From Clostridia bacterium (GTDB lineage Bacteria; Bacillota; Clostridia; Oscillospirales; CAG-272), in NCBI GenBank assembly GCA_017621415.1, contig JAGATD010000055.1, positions 1-48,283 on the forward strand: a stretch of 48,283 nt of DNA, given 5' to 3'. Under the pieces are notes generated by a model. The model saw only the letters and a program-made list of their open reading frames with translations, ran no database searches and had not been told where the DNA came from. The translations under genes and the position numbers were made by a program. Every line of letters starts with the position of its first letter. The first letter of the stretch is position 1. This document shows, piece by piece, positions 9,099 through 17,283 of this stretch.

Positions 9099-9120
9099 AA
9101 AAGGTTTTTTGGAGATTTTT

Positions 9121-9525
9121 ATGAGATACCTAAGAGAGAGGCTAATGAGATTTATGCAGGGAAGATACGGCTCAGACAACCTGAACAACTTTCTTCTCGC
9201 TTTGTATTTTGTGCTCTTCATAGTTAATATTTTTGCTTATAATATTGTTCTGTGGTTTCTTGAAACTTTGCTTGTTGTTTGGATGTTCTTTCGAATTTTG
9301 TCAAGAAATATTTACAAAAGACGTGCGGAAAATGAAAAATATCTTAAAATCACGGGCAGATTTAAGAACTTTTTTGCCTTAACAAAAAACCGTATAAGGG
9401 ACAGAAAGACTCACGTTTACCGCACCTGTCCTGCCTGCAAGAGCACTCTTCGTCTTCCAAAGCAAAAGGGTAAGCACACTGCCGTCTGCCCAAGATGCTC
9501 AAGAAGATTTGATGTGAATATATGA
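9121..9525 (+). CDS. Small membrane protein with C-terminal zinc ribbon
   Basis: This 134-aa protein has two closely spaced hydrophobic helices (about residues 25-60: LLALYFVLFIVNIFAYNIVL and WFLETLLVVWMFFRIL). A basic cytoplasmic region follows, and then a C-terminal CPACKSTLRLPKQKGKHTAV-CPRC zinc ribbon. The MRYLRERL start is preferred over the longer ORF start at 9019, which lies upstream of the promoter -35; a TTGGAG RBS precedes 9121. Similar short proteins are widespread in Clostridia, but I know of no assigned function. It is monocistronic, with a hairpin terminator downstream. Confidence 0.75.
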   Translation: MRYLRERLMRFMQGRYGSDNLNNFLLALYFVLFIVNIFAYNIVLWFLETLLVVWMFFRILSRNIYKRRAENEKYLKITGRFKNFFALTKNRIRDRKTHVYRTCPACKSTLRLPKQKGKHTAVCPRCSRRFDVNI

Positions 9526-9565
9526 TGTTGATGCAAAGCAATTGATTTTTAGAGAATATAATTAA

Positions 9566-9595
9566 AAACGGACCGCTGATAATGTCGGTCCGTTT
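9566..9595. terminator. Bidirectional hairpin terminator, copy 1 of a CGGACC/GGTCCG repeat
   Basis: Stem AAACGGACCG (9566-9575)/CGGTCCGTTT (9586-9595) with A- and T-rich flanks lies between convergent genes. A near copy of the stem occurs at 14661-14687, between uxuA and uxuB. Confidence 0.75.
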
Positions 9596-9632
9596 ATTTG
9601 TATAATGGGAGTGAATGTTATATCGGGTAGCT

Positions 9633-11051
9633 TTAAGTGTTGTCCTCTCGCTTTTTGCGTAGAATCTCTACGTTTTTATCAACCGTTCTCTTGTTTAAGG
9701 GATACCAGAACCAGAGAATTGCCGCCAAAACTATAAATCCTATGGCGGGGACTATGGTTGAAATGTTATAAATTCCGTTTTTCACGTCGGGCGAAAGTGC
9801 AACACCTTCTATTTTCTGATATCCTATGACAGAGAGGAAAAGACCGGTAAGACCCGCGGCGGCTGCCTGTCCTATCTTTCTGGCAAAGGAATATAAGGCA
9901 TAAATAGAGCCGTCCTCGCGATATCCGTTCTTTATTTCCGAGTAGTCTATAACATCGGTAATAAGCGCCCATGAGACCATAGAGAATACTCCGAGACCGA
10001 GCCAGGCAAAGAGATTAAATCCAACATATACCCACACATTTTCGGGTCGGATAAAGAAGAGCAGGGCGCAGACAACACCCGCAACCACACTGCTCACCGC
10101 GCTTACCTCGGCTTTTCCAAAGCGCTCTGCCAAAGGCTTTGCGCCCGCTGCCGCTACCAGCATACCAAAAAGCATTGCAAAGGTTGATGCCGACTGGGCA
10201 GCCGTATTGCCGTAAAAATCGGGGTAAACGTAATTTGCCATTTGCTGAAGTGTGAACTGGGAGAGAAGCATTATAACCGATGCGCCTATAATAGAAATTA
10301 TTGCTCGGTTTTTTATAGAACTTGTAATCAGGCGCAGAGCGCTGTAATTCTCCTTGTGTGGCGAGGGCTCTGAAACAACTCTTTCGCTTGTGAGATAATA
10401 GCAGGCGAGGTATGAGAGTATTGCAAGGACAGAGAAAATTCCCGCGATAATAGTAAATCTCTGACCGTTCATTTCCGCAATCTGCTCACCGCTGACGGTT
10501 GTAACGTCATATGCAAGAAGAGGCACACCTGCGCCGATAACGACTCCCGCGAGAGTGCTTCCGAGAGAGCGGAAGGTAGAGAGCGACTGTCTGTCACCCG
10601 GCTCGGGAGATATCGCGGAAGCCATTGAGCCGTATGGAATATTTATTGCGGTGTAGAATATAGAGCCCCAAAGGATATAGGTGACAACAAGCCATCCAAC
10701 CCTGAATGCTAAGGGTGTGTCGGCGAATGAGGACTGATAAATGAGAAATGAAGCTATCGCCACAGGTCCTGCCATACGTAATATCCATGGGCGGAATTTT
10801 CCTGCCTTTGTAACTCTGCTACGGTCGCAGATGCGTCCCATGGTAACGTCGGTAAAGGCATCTACAAATCTGGCAAGCATCATAACAAGTCCGACAATAC
10901 CTGCGTCAACATGCATAACGTCGGTGTAAAATTTCAGAAGAAAGCTTGAAGAGAGAATAAAAGTGAAGTCGTTTCCAAAGTCGCCGAGAAGATAGCCGAT
11001 TTTGTCTCGGAAACCGAACGGGCGGGCGGATTTCAAGGATTGGGAATTCAT
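9633..11051 (-). CDS. GPH-family sugar:cation symporter (MFS), probably a hexuronide transporter
   Basis: This 472-aa integral membrane protein has about 12 hydrophobic segments. Its N-terminal pattern (FGFRDKIGYLLGDFGNDFTF, then ARFVDAFTDVTMGRICDRSRVTKAGKFRPW) is typical of the glycoside-pentoside-hexuronide:cation symporters such as UidB, XynB and MelB. The start at 11051 (MNSQSLKSARPF) is chosen because an AGGACC RBS lies just upstream; the ORF could extend 20 residues further. It is divergent from a GH2 glycosidase followed by mannonate-pathway genes, so a glucuronide or galacturonide oligosaccharide is the likely substrate. That assignment rests on context, not on a diagnostic residue. 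Confidence 0.88.
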   Translation of the reverse strand: MNSQSLKSARPFGFRDKIGYLLGDFGNDFTFILSSSFLLKFYTDVMHVDAGIVGLVMMLARFVDAFTDVTMGRICDRSRVTKAGKFRPWILRMAGPVAIASFLIYQSSFADTPLAFRVGWLVVTYILWGSIFYTAINIPYGSMASAISPEPGDRQSLSTFRSLGSTLAGVVIGAGVPLLAYDVTTVSGEQIAEMNGQRFTIIAGIFSVLAILSYLACYYLTSERVVSEPSPHKENYSALRLITSSIKNRAIISIIGASVIMLLSQFTLQQMANYVYPDFYGNTAAQSASTFAMLFGMLVAAAGAKPLAERFGKAEVSAVSSVVAGVVCALLFFIRPENVWVYVGFNLFAWLGLGVFSMVSWALITDVIDYSEIKNGYREDGSIYALYSFARKIGQAAAAGLTGLFLSVIGYQKIEGVALSPDVKNGIYNISTIVPAIGFIVLAAILWFWYPLNKRTVDKNVEILRKKREDNT

Positions 11052-11082
11052 TTTAAAGGTCCTTTTCTCGTTTTTTATATAG

Positions 11083-11104
11083 TTTTGCCCAAAATCAGGC
11101 AAAA
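11083..11104. promoter_or_regulatory. Inverted repeat in the divergent symporter/GH2 intergenic region
   Basis: TTTTGCC-N8-GGCAAAA at 11083-11104 lies just upstream of the symporter start. A related TTATGCCCAAAT sequence occurs at 11211-11222, downstream of the GH2 promoter. They could be operator sites for a local regulator of hexuronide genes; no regulator gene is adjacent. Confidence 0.35.
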
Positions 11105-11169
11105 TAATCACAAAAAAATTCCTACTTTATTTCCGCACTGTTAAATTTTATAATTTTAAAGAAATAGAG

Positions 11170-11198
11170 TTGACGAGGGTTGCAATTTGTGGTAAAAT
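11170..11198 (+). promoter_or_regulatory. Promoter of the GH2-uxuA-uxuB operon
   Basis: TTGACG (11170-11175), a 17-bp spacer and TAAAAT (11193-11198), followed by an AAGGGG RBS before the ATG at 11249. Confidence 0.7.
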
Positions 11199-11248
11199 TA
11201 GAATGTTAGTTTATGCCCAAATGACAATAACAAAGGGGAAACATTAAA

Positions 11249-13522
11249 ATGAGAAACATTTTGAACATCAATGAAGGATGGACCTTTACCAAAGAGGCGG
11301 TAGAAAATTTTGCAAAGCTCCCTGAGGGCGAGGCAATTTCTCTTCCTCATTCCTGGAATGCTGTTGACGGCCAGGACGGCGGAAACGACTATTTCCGCGG
11401 AACAGCATATTACGGCAAGGAGCTTTCTAAGTCAGCCCTGCCCAAGTGCGATGAATACTATCTTGAAATCAGAGGTGCAAACTCCTCTGCAACAGTCTAC
11501 GTTAACGGCAAAAAGCTTGCCTGTCACGACGGCGGTTATTCTACCTGGAGAGTAGATATTACCGATGCTCTTACCGACGAGAATGTTATAGTTATCTCGG
11601 TAGACAACTCCGCAAACGAGACGGTATACCCCCAGATGGCAGACTTTACATTTTACGGCGGTCTTTACCGTGATGTAAACATTGTTTGCGTTGATAAAAA
11701 CCACTTTGACCTTGAATACTTTGGCGGCGAGGGTGTAACCGTTACTCATAACATCGTAGGCGAGGATGCCGAGGTTTGTGTTAATGTATGGCACACTGCC
11801 GAGGGCGCATCCGTAAAATACACAATACTTGATGCCGAGGGTAAAGAGGTTGTATCCGAGGAGAATACCTATAATAGCGCGACTCTTAAGATTGAGGGAG
11901 TTCACCTCTGGCACGGCCGCCGCGACCCATATCTTTACACACTTAAGGCAGAGCTTATTAAAGACGGTGAGGTTTGCGATACTGTAACCGCGCGCTTTGG
12001 CTGCCGTACATTCAAGATCGACCCCGACCGCGGATTTATCCTTAACGGTGAGGAATATCCATTAAGAGGTGTTTCCCGTCATCAGGACAGGTGGGGTATT
12101 GGTAACGCGCTTCTTCCCGAGCACCATAGGGAGGATATGGACCTTATCTGCGAGGTAGGCGCAACAACTATCCGTCTTGCTCACTATCAGCATGACCAAT
12201 TCTTCTATGACCTCTGTGATGAGAGAGGTATGGTTGTTTGGGCTGAAATTCCTTATATTTCAAGACATATGCCCACAGGACGGGAAAATACCGTCTCCCA
12301 GATGAAGGAGCTTATAACTCAGAATTACAATCACCCATCTATCGTTGTTTGGGGACTTTCTAACGAAATTTCCATTGCGGGAAGCGACGAGGATCTTCTC
12401 GAAAACCATAGAATTTTAAATGACCTCTGCCATGAGATGGATAAGACAAGACTTACAACTATTGCGGCAGTTTCTATGTGTAAGATGGATGATCCCTATC
12501 TTCAGATTCCCGACGTTGTTTCCTACAACCATTACTTTGGCTGGTACGGCGGCGACACATCTATGAACGGTCCCTGGTTCGATAAGTTCCACGGTATGCA
12601 TCCTGAGATTCCCATCGGCTGCTCCGAATATGGCTGTGAGGCTCTTAACTGGCACACATCTGATCCGAAGCAGGGCGACTATACCGAGGAGTATCAGGCA
12701 TTTTACCACGAGGAGCTTATAAAACAGCTGTTTTCGAGGAAATATATATGGGCTACCCATGTATGGAATATGTTCGACTTTGGCGCTGACGCAAGAGCCG
12801 AGGGCGGTGAGAACGGTCAGAACCACAAGGGACTTGTTACCTTTGACAGAAAGTATAAGAAGGACTCCTTCTATGCATATAAGGCATGGCTCGTTTCACC
12901 TGAGACCGACCCCTTTGTTCACCTGTGCGGTAAGAGATATATCGACCGTGTTGAGGATGTAACCAAGGTTACCGTTTACTCCAACCTGCCTGAGGTTGAG
13001 CTCTTTGTTAACGGGGAGTCTATCGGTAAAAAGCAGGCGGCAGACCACTTCTTCTATTTCGATGTTAAAAACACAGGCGAGTCTACCATAGTAGCTAAGG
13101 CGGGCGAGCTTACCGACGAGGGCAAGATCCGTAAGGTAGAGGAGATGAATATGGACTACGTTCTTGTAGAAAAGGGCGCGGTTCTTAACTGGTTTGATAT
13201 AGATGCTCCCGAGGGTCGATTCTCACTTAACGATAAGCTTTCAGACATTATGAGCTGTACACGCGGAAAGCTTTGGTTTGCTAAGGTTGGTCTCAGTATC
13301 AAGAAAAAAATGAATAAGGCTAAGTCGGGTAAGGATGACGAGAAGAAGTCAGGCGGCTTTGATGTTGACCTTTCCTCCGGCGGCGGACTTATGGAAATGA
13401 TGGGCGGATTTACCGTTCTCAGGCTTACCTCCATGATGGGTATGATGAACGTAAACTTCACCAAGGAAGAGCTGTTGAAGCTAAATAAGAAACTCAATAA
13501 GATAAAGAAGCCGAAGAATTAA
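11249..13522 (+). CDS. GH2 beta-glycosidase, candidate beta-glucuronidase or beta-galactosidase
   Basis: This 757-aa cytoplasmic enzyme shows the GH2 order: sugar-binding jelly roll (1-150), Ig-like domain (150-255) and TIM barrel (255-550). Acid/base E373 lies in GLSNEIS and nucleophile E460 in CSEYGCE. An NxK motif (N525-H-K527, in QNHKGLVTFDRK) is present; this motif reads the carboxylate in beta-glucuronidases, but many GH2 beta-galactosidases of this type have a similar NDKG, so it is not decisive. The C-terminus has a DUF4982-like Ig domain and then about 110 extra residues with a Lys-rich linker and Met-rich helices, reminiscent of a small helical tail on other Clostridia glycosidases. 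Co-transcription with uxuA/uxuB favours a uronide substrate. Confidence 0.85.
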   Translation: MRNILNINEGWTFTKEAVENFAKLPEGEAISLPHSWNAVDGQDGGNDYFRGTAYYGKELSKSALPKCDEYYLEIRGANSSATVYVNGKKLACHDGGYSTWRVDITDALTDENVIVISVDNSANETVYPQMADFTFYGGLYRDVNIVCVDKNHFDLEYFGGEGVTVTHNIVGEDAEVCVNVWHTAEGASVKYTILDAEGKEVVSEENTYNSATLKIEGVHLWHGRRDPYLYTLKAELIKDGEVCDTVTARFGCRTFKIDPDRGFILNGEEYPLRGVSRHQDRWGIGNALLPEHHREDMDLICEVGATTIRLAHYQHDQFFYDLCDERGMVVWAEIPYISRHMPTGRENTVSQMKELITQNYNHPSIVVWGLSNEISIAGSDEDLLENHRILNDLCHEMDKTRLTTIAAVSMCKMDDPYLQIPDVVSYNHYFGWYGGDTSMNGPWFDKFHGMHPEIPIGCSEYGCEALNWHTSDPKQGDYTEEYQAFYHEELIKQLFSRKYIWATHVWNMFDFGADARAEGGENGQNHKGLVTFDRKYKKDSFYAYKAWLVSPETDPFVHLCGKRYIDRVEDVTKVTVYSNLPEVELFVNGESIGKKQAADHFFYFDVKNTGESTIVAKAGELTDEGKIRKVEEMNMDYVLVEKGAVLNWFDIDAPEGRFSLNDKLSDIMSCTRGKLWFAKVGLSIKKKMNKAKSGKDDEKKSGGFDVDLSSGGGLMEMMGGFTVLRLTSMMGMMNVNFTKEELLKLNKKLNKIKKPKN

Positions 13523-13567
13523 GAGGCTTTATTCAGCTTACATCGACAAAGAAAGGATTAAACAAGA

Positions 13568-14647
13568 ATGAAAATGACGTTTCGTTGGTACGGCGAGGGT
13601 AATGACCGTATCAAGCTGTCTGACATCAAGCAGATCCCCGGTGTTGAGGGTATCGTTTGGGCGCTTCACGACAAGATGCCCGGCGAGGTATGGAAAGAGG
13701 AAGAAATTGCTAAGGTAAAGGAGCAGTGCGATAAGTACGGCTTCAATATTGATGTTGTTGAGTCGGTAAACGTACACGATGACATAAAAATCGGTCTTCC
13801 CACAAGAGACAAGTATATAGAGAATTATAAGGAGACTATCCGCAACCTGTCAAAATTCGGTGTTAAGGTTATTTGCTATAACTTTATGCCAATCTTTGAC
13901 TGGACAAGAAGCAACCTTTTCCATGAGGTTGGCGACGGATCTACCGCTCTCTTCTACGAAAAGAATATGATTCAGGATGATTACAACGCAATGGCTAAAT
14001 ACATCCTGGATTTCACCGAAAAATACAATATGTCATTCCCGGGCTGGGAGCCTGAGAGAATGGCGAAGCTCGACGAGCTCTTTAAAGCATATGAGGGTGT
14101 TGACCACGAAAAGCTTTGGGCTAATCTTAAGTATTTCCTTGAGGCAATAATGCCCACCTGCCGTGAGTGCGATATCAAAATGGCTATTCATATGGATGAT
14201 CCGCCATGGGATATCTTCGGTCTTCCGAGACTCCTTGTCGATGAGCCAAGCATTGACCGCTTCCTTAAAATGGTTGATGACGAGTACAACTGTCTCACCC
14301 TTTGCTCGGGCAGCCTTAACGCAAACCCTGATAACAATGTTGCCGATATCGTAAGAAAGCACTGCGATAGAATTGCCTTTGCCCATATCAGAAACGTAAA
14401 GCACTTTGAGAACGGAGACTTCTCCGAGGCAAGCCACAGAGACTGTGACGGCGATACGGGAATTCTCGATATTCTTAAGGCATATCACGACTGCGGATTC
14501 AAGGGCTATATCCGTCCCGACCACGGAAGACATCTTTGGGACGAGGGACCCGGCAAGGTGCGCCCAGGATACGGTCTTTATGACAGGGCGCTTGGCATTA
14601 TGTATATGCTAGGCGTTTGGGATTCCTTAGAGAAGTTTGATAGCTGA
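13568..14647 (+). CDS. uxuA: Mannonate dehydratase
   Basis: This 359-aa enzyme dehydrates D-mannonate to 2-keto-3-deoxy-D-gluconate in the glucuronate branch of hexuronate catabolism. Family landmarks are the N-terminal FRWYG, VICYNFMPIFDWTRS near residues 100-113, the metal-site region MAIHMDDPPWDIFGLPR, LCSGSLNANPDN, HIRNVKH and RPDHGR. Length agrees with Firmicutes UxuA (about 360). An AAAGGA RBS lies upstream, 45 bp after the GH2 gene. UxaC, KdgK and KdgA, which complete the pathway, are not in the window. Confidence 0.95.
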   Translation: MKMTFRWYGEGNDRIKLSDIKQIPGVEGIVWALHDKMPGEVWKEEEIAKVKEQCDKYGFNIDVVESVNVHDDIKIGLPTRDKYIENYKETIRNLSKFGVKVICYNFMPIFDWTRSNLFHEVGDGSTALFYEKNMIQDDYNAMAKYILDFTEKYNMSFPGWEPERMAKLDELFKAYEGVDHEKLWANLKYFLEAIMPTCRECDIKMAIHMDDPPWDIFGLPRLLVDEPSIDRFLKMVDDEYNCLTLCSGSLNANPDNNVADIVRKHCDRIAFAHIRNVKHFENGDFSEASHRDCDGDTGILDILKAYHDCGFKGYIRPDHGRHLWDEGPGKVRPGYGLYDRALGIMYMLGVWDSLEKFDS

Positions 14648-14660
14648 TAGATTTTGCCCT

Positions 14661-14687
14661 AAACGGACCGTTGGTGACGTCGGTCCC
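14661..14687. repeat. Hairpin repeat CGGACC/GGTCC, copy 2
   Basis: The intercistronic gap between uxuA and uxuB contains AAACGGACCG (14661-14670) with a partner CGGTCC (14681-14686), close in sequence to the terminator hairpin at 9566-9595. With no T-tract here, it is more likely a dispersed palindromic repeat or an mRNA stability hairpin than a terminator. Confidence 0.5.
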
Positions 14688-14713
14688 TACAATGAATGAA
14701 AGGAAACTAAAAA

Positions 14714-15565
14714 ATGAACAAGAACGTATTAAATACAGACCTTACCGGCAAGGTTGCCGTAGTAACAGGCGCGGGAGGTGTGCTTTGCTCATATTTTGCA
14801 AAGGTGCTTGCCAGAGCGGGCGCTAAGGTTGCGCTCCTTGACCTTAACTTTGATGCGGCAAAGGCTTATGCTGACGAGATAGCAGCCGAGGGCGGTGTTG
14901 CAAAGGCATATGCTTGCAACGTGCTTGAAAAGGAGACCTGCTATCAGGTTGCCGACTTGGTTGAAGCCGAGCTTGGCAAGTGCGATATACTTATCAATGG
15001 CGCGGGCGGAAACAACCCCAGAGCAACAACAGATAAGGAATATTTCGAGCTTGGAGACATTGATGCGGATACAAAGAGCTTCTTTGACCTTGATGCATCG
15101 GGAGTTGGATTTGTCTTTAACCTCAACTTCCTCGGAACACTTATTCCCACACAGGCATTTGCCCGTCAGATGGTTGGCAGAGAGGGATGCAACATTCTTA
15201 ACATATCCTCAATGAACGCATATACCCCTCTTACTAAAATTCCCGCATACTCGGGCGCTAAGGCGGCTATCTCCAACTTTACCCAGTGGCTTGCGGTTCA
15301 TTTCTCCAAGGTTGGAATCCGTGTGAATGCGATTGCTCCCGGATTCTTCTCAACCAAGCAGAACGCAGCTCTCCTCTTTAACCCCGACGGCACTCCCACC
15401 GCCAGAACAGGCAAGATTCTTGCCGCTACCCCTATGGGCAGATTTGGCGAAAGCGAGGAGCTTGAGGGCGGTCTTCTCTTCCTTATAAACGAGAAGGCGG
15501 CAGGCTTTATAACAGGTGTTGTTCTTCCTATTGACGGTGGATTCTCGGCATATTCGGGAGTCTGA
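14714..15565 (+). CDS. uxuB: SDR-family D-mannonate oxidoreductase (fructuronate reductase)
   Basis: This 283-aa short-chain dehydrogenase carries the nucleotide-binding glycines TGAGGVLCSYFAK (18-30), NGAGG (95-99), the catalytic serine region NISSMNAY (163-170) and Y179-S-G-A-K183. It closely resembles the SDR that reduces D-fructuronate to D-mannonate with NAD(P)H in Firmicutes, which use this family in place of the long-chain UxuB of E. coli. Its position directly after uxuA supports this. The RBS is GAAAGGAAA. The two enzymes would act sequentially after a glucuronate isomerase that is not encoded nearby. Confidence 0.85.
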   Translation: MNKNVLNTDLTGKVAVVTGAGGVLCSYFAKVLARAGAKVALLDLNFDAAKAYADEIAAEGGVAKAYACNVLEKETCYQVADLVEAELGKCDILINGAGGNNPRATTDKEYFELGDIDADTKSFFDLDASGVGFVFNLNFLGTLIPTQAFARQMVGREGCNILNISSMNAYTPLTKIPAYSGAKAAISNFTQWLAVHFSKVGIRVNAIAPGFFSTKQNAALLFNPDGTPTARTGKILAATPMGRFGESEELEGGLLFLINEKAAGFITGVVLPIDGGFSAYSGV

Positions 15566-15589
15566 TTTATTGAAAGGAATATTAATAAA

Positions 15590-16447
15590 ATGGAAAATCA
15601 AGGACAAAAGAAAAACCCCAATAAACATCTGATAATATCCTTGTCCATAATCGGCGCGGCGGTTCTTGTGGCATTGATAATTGCGGTTGTGGTTATAGTT
15701 TCAGACCTTAACAATCGCATAGACGGCAAAAATGCATCTGAGCTTTATGCCAGCCTTGAATCCTCAGTCGTCAGCGAATCAAATTACAGCTATACCGTGC
15801 AGAAAATCGGAAAGCTGATGCTTTTCCAGAACGACGGCAGTATTGCAAGAGAGGCTGACATCAAGAATACAGAGGAGCTAAGGGTTGACGGAAGCAATCT
15901 GTATTACCGCAAGACGATCACGGTTGACGATATAACCGACACGCTCGAAATGACAATCATTGACGGAACCGCTTATATATGCACCAAGTCAACCGGCGAG
16001 CATGACAAATTCGAAAAGACTCAGGCAACCTCCAACAACTTCAGAGACTCGCTCACTACCATAGATTCGCTTATATGGGATTATGATGACCTCTTTAAGC
16101 AGAGCGATCCCGTAGAGACGAACGGAGTTTATCTTATTGAGATGAATAAGGAGCTGGCTCTTGACGACCCTGCTTTTATCAAGGCGATGAAGGCTAACGC
16201 AGCTGTCTTCATTGATGATAATATTACAAACGAAATAGAGAGAACTCTTTGGAAGAGCTGCCTCAAGAGCTTTGAGGCATACGATTACGATATAACCTAT
16301 GACGGAGAGGGAAGACCTGTTTCCTTGTCGTACGGTTATGCTATGGGTAACGGAAATATGTTTGTTGGCGATCTTGCTGTAACTGCGGGATTTGAGTACG
16401 GAAAGGCTATAATCTCTCTTCCGGAAAACGTTGATTACTATAATTGA
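15590..16447 (+). CDS. Membrane-anchored extracytoplasmic protein of unknown function
   Basis: This 285-aa protein has a short basic N-terminus, a single hydrophobic segment (about residues 13-38, LIISLSIIGAAVLVALIIAVVVIV) and then an acidic extracellular domain rich in beta-type sequence and DxD/DD patterns. It is probably an N-terminally anchored surface protein. I recognise no domain. It lies 24 bp after uxuB with its own RBS (GAAAGGA) and is the last gene of the hexuronide operon, so it may be expressed with it, but no functional link can be shown. Confidence 0.75.
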   Translation: MENQGQKKNPNKHLIISLSIIGAAVLVALIIAVVVIVSDLNNRIDGKNASELYASLESSVVSESNYSYTVQKIGKLMLFQNDGSIAREADIKNTEELRVDGSNLYYRKTITVDDITDTLEMTIIDGTAYICTKSTGEHDKFEKTQATSNNFRDSLTTIDSLIWDYDDLFKQSDPVETNGVYLIEMNKELALDDPAFIKAMKANAAVFIDDNITNEIERTLWKSCLKSFEAYDYDITYDGEGRPVSLSYGYAMGNGNMFVGDLAVTAGFEYGKAIISLPENVDYYN

Positions 16448-16478
16448 TTTGATAGACGGAATTTAAGTATAACGAAAA

Positions 16479-16510
16479 GGGCAGAGGCGCTGTGACAAGC
16501 ACCTCTGCCC
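16479..16510. terminator. Intrinsic terminator between convergent genes
   Basis: Stem GGGCAGAGG (16479-16487)/CCTCTGCCC (16502-16510). On the minus strand it is followed by TTTTCGTTAT, which favours termination of the phosphoribosyltransferase-like gene. It probably also stops the uxu operon. Confidence 0.75.
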
Positions 16511-16533
16511 AACAAATTTTAAGGCTGAGAATT

Positions 16534-17175
16534 TTAAATTTTGGAATAACCGAAGCTGTTAACCAGCGCATCGATTTTCTTACCGGCGCGGCAAAGGGGA
16601 CATTCGTGAGATGGGAACGAAGAATAGTCACCAAGGTCATCGGTATCAAATACCGAATTAACAGCATAACCCATACATTCCTTTACGGTGGCGAATATGG
16701 AGGATATTCCCACTACATTTCCGCCGTAGTACCGTATTGCCTCAACTGCGGATTTTGCGGTATAGCCTGTGGTAACCGATGCCGCAATAATAAGCACATT
16801 CTTTGAGGCTATTGCCGGCAGGGTGTTGTCACGGAAAATAAGCTGGCTGCCTGTTGTATGCTCGGGAGTAATTACATAAATGGTTTGGTGAGCATTCAGG
16901 TTTGTAAAATCTCCGCGCGTAAGAGCATCTGCAAGGCAGGTACCGATAACCTCTGTGCCGTCCAGGCAAAGGACTGTGTCTACAATTGTGTTGTGAGTGT
17001 AGTAGCTGACAAGAGCATTTGCCACTGCCTGAGCTTCAGAAAGACGGGTTTTCTGGGTTGTAACATCAATGTAATAATTGATGTGGCTGTGGTTTGTTGC
17101 AAAATGTCCGGGAGACACTCGGAGAAAGAGATTTCTGTTTTTTGTTCTGATTTTGTAAGAATTATCGTTTGGCAT
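16534..17175 (-). CDS. Phosphoribosyltransferase-like protein with C-terminal CxxC
   Basis: This 213-aa protein resembles orotate-type phosphoribosyltransferases of Clostridia. The beta-strand plus PRPP-loop segment reads NVLIIAASVTTGYTAKSA (126-143), followed by AIRYYGGNVVGISSIF. In active PRTases the strand before TTG carries two acidic residues (D/E-D); here they are replaced by A-A-S, so PRPP binding or catalysis may be lost or changed. The C-terminus has ECPLCRAGKKIDALVNSFGYSK, a half zinc-ribbon and a conserved tail. It is monocistronic behind a consensus promoter. A regulatory or binding role is possible, but I cannot assign one. Confidence 0.7.
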   Translation of the reverse strand: MPNDNSYKIRTKNRNLFLRVSPGHFATNHSHINYYIDVTTQKTRLSEAQAVANALVSYYTHNTIVDTVLCLDGTEVIGTCLADALTRGDFTNLNAHQTIYVITPEHTTGSQLIFRDNTLPAIASKNVLIIAASVTTGYTAKSAVEAIRYYGGNVVGISSIFATVKECMGYAVNSVFDTDDLGDYSSFPSHECPLCRAGKKIDALVNSFGYSKI

Positions 17176-17194
17176 AAAAATCCCCTTTTTCTTT

Positions 17195-17224
17195 ATTATA
17201 TCATATGAAAAAAACTTATGTCAA
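17195..17224 (-). promoter_or_regulatory. Promoter of the phosphoribosyltransferase-like gene
   Basis: TTGACA (17219-17224), an 18-bp spacer and TATAAT (17195-17200) on the minus strand. Confidence 0.75.
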
Positions 17225-17283
17225 TTGTCAATAACGTAGGAATTATCAGCCTAATTTCGTTAAAATTACATAAAAATGCCTGC

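Noticed and set aside
9019..9120. Longer start (9019) for the zinc-ribbon membrane protein
   Set aside because: It lies upstream of the promoter at 9064-9092, and the extra residues show no conserved features; ATG 9121 has a GGAG RBS.
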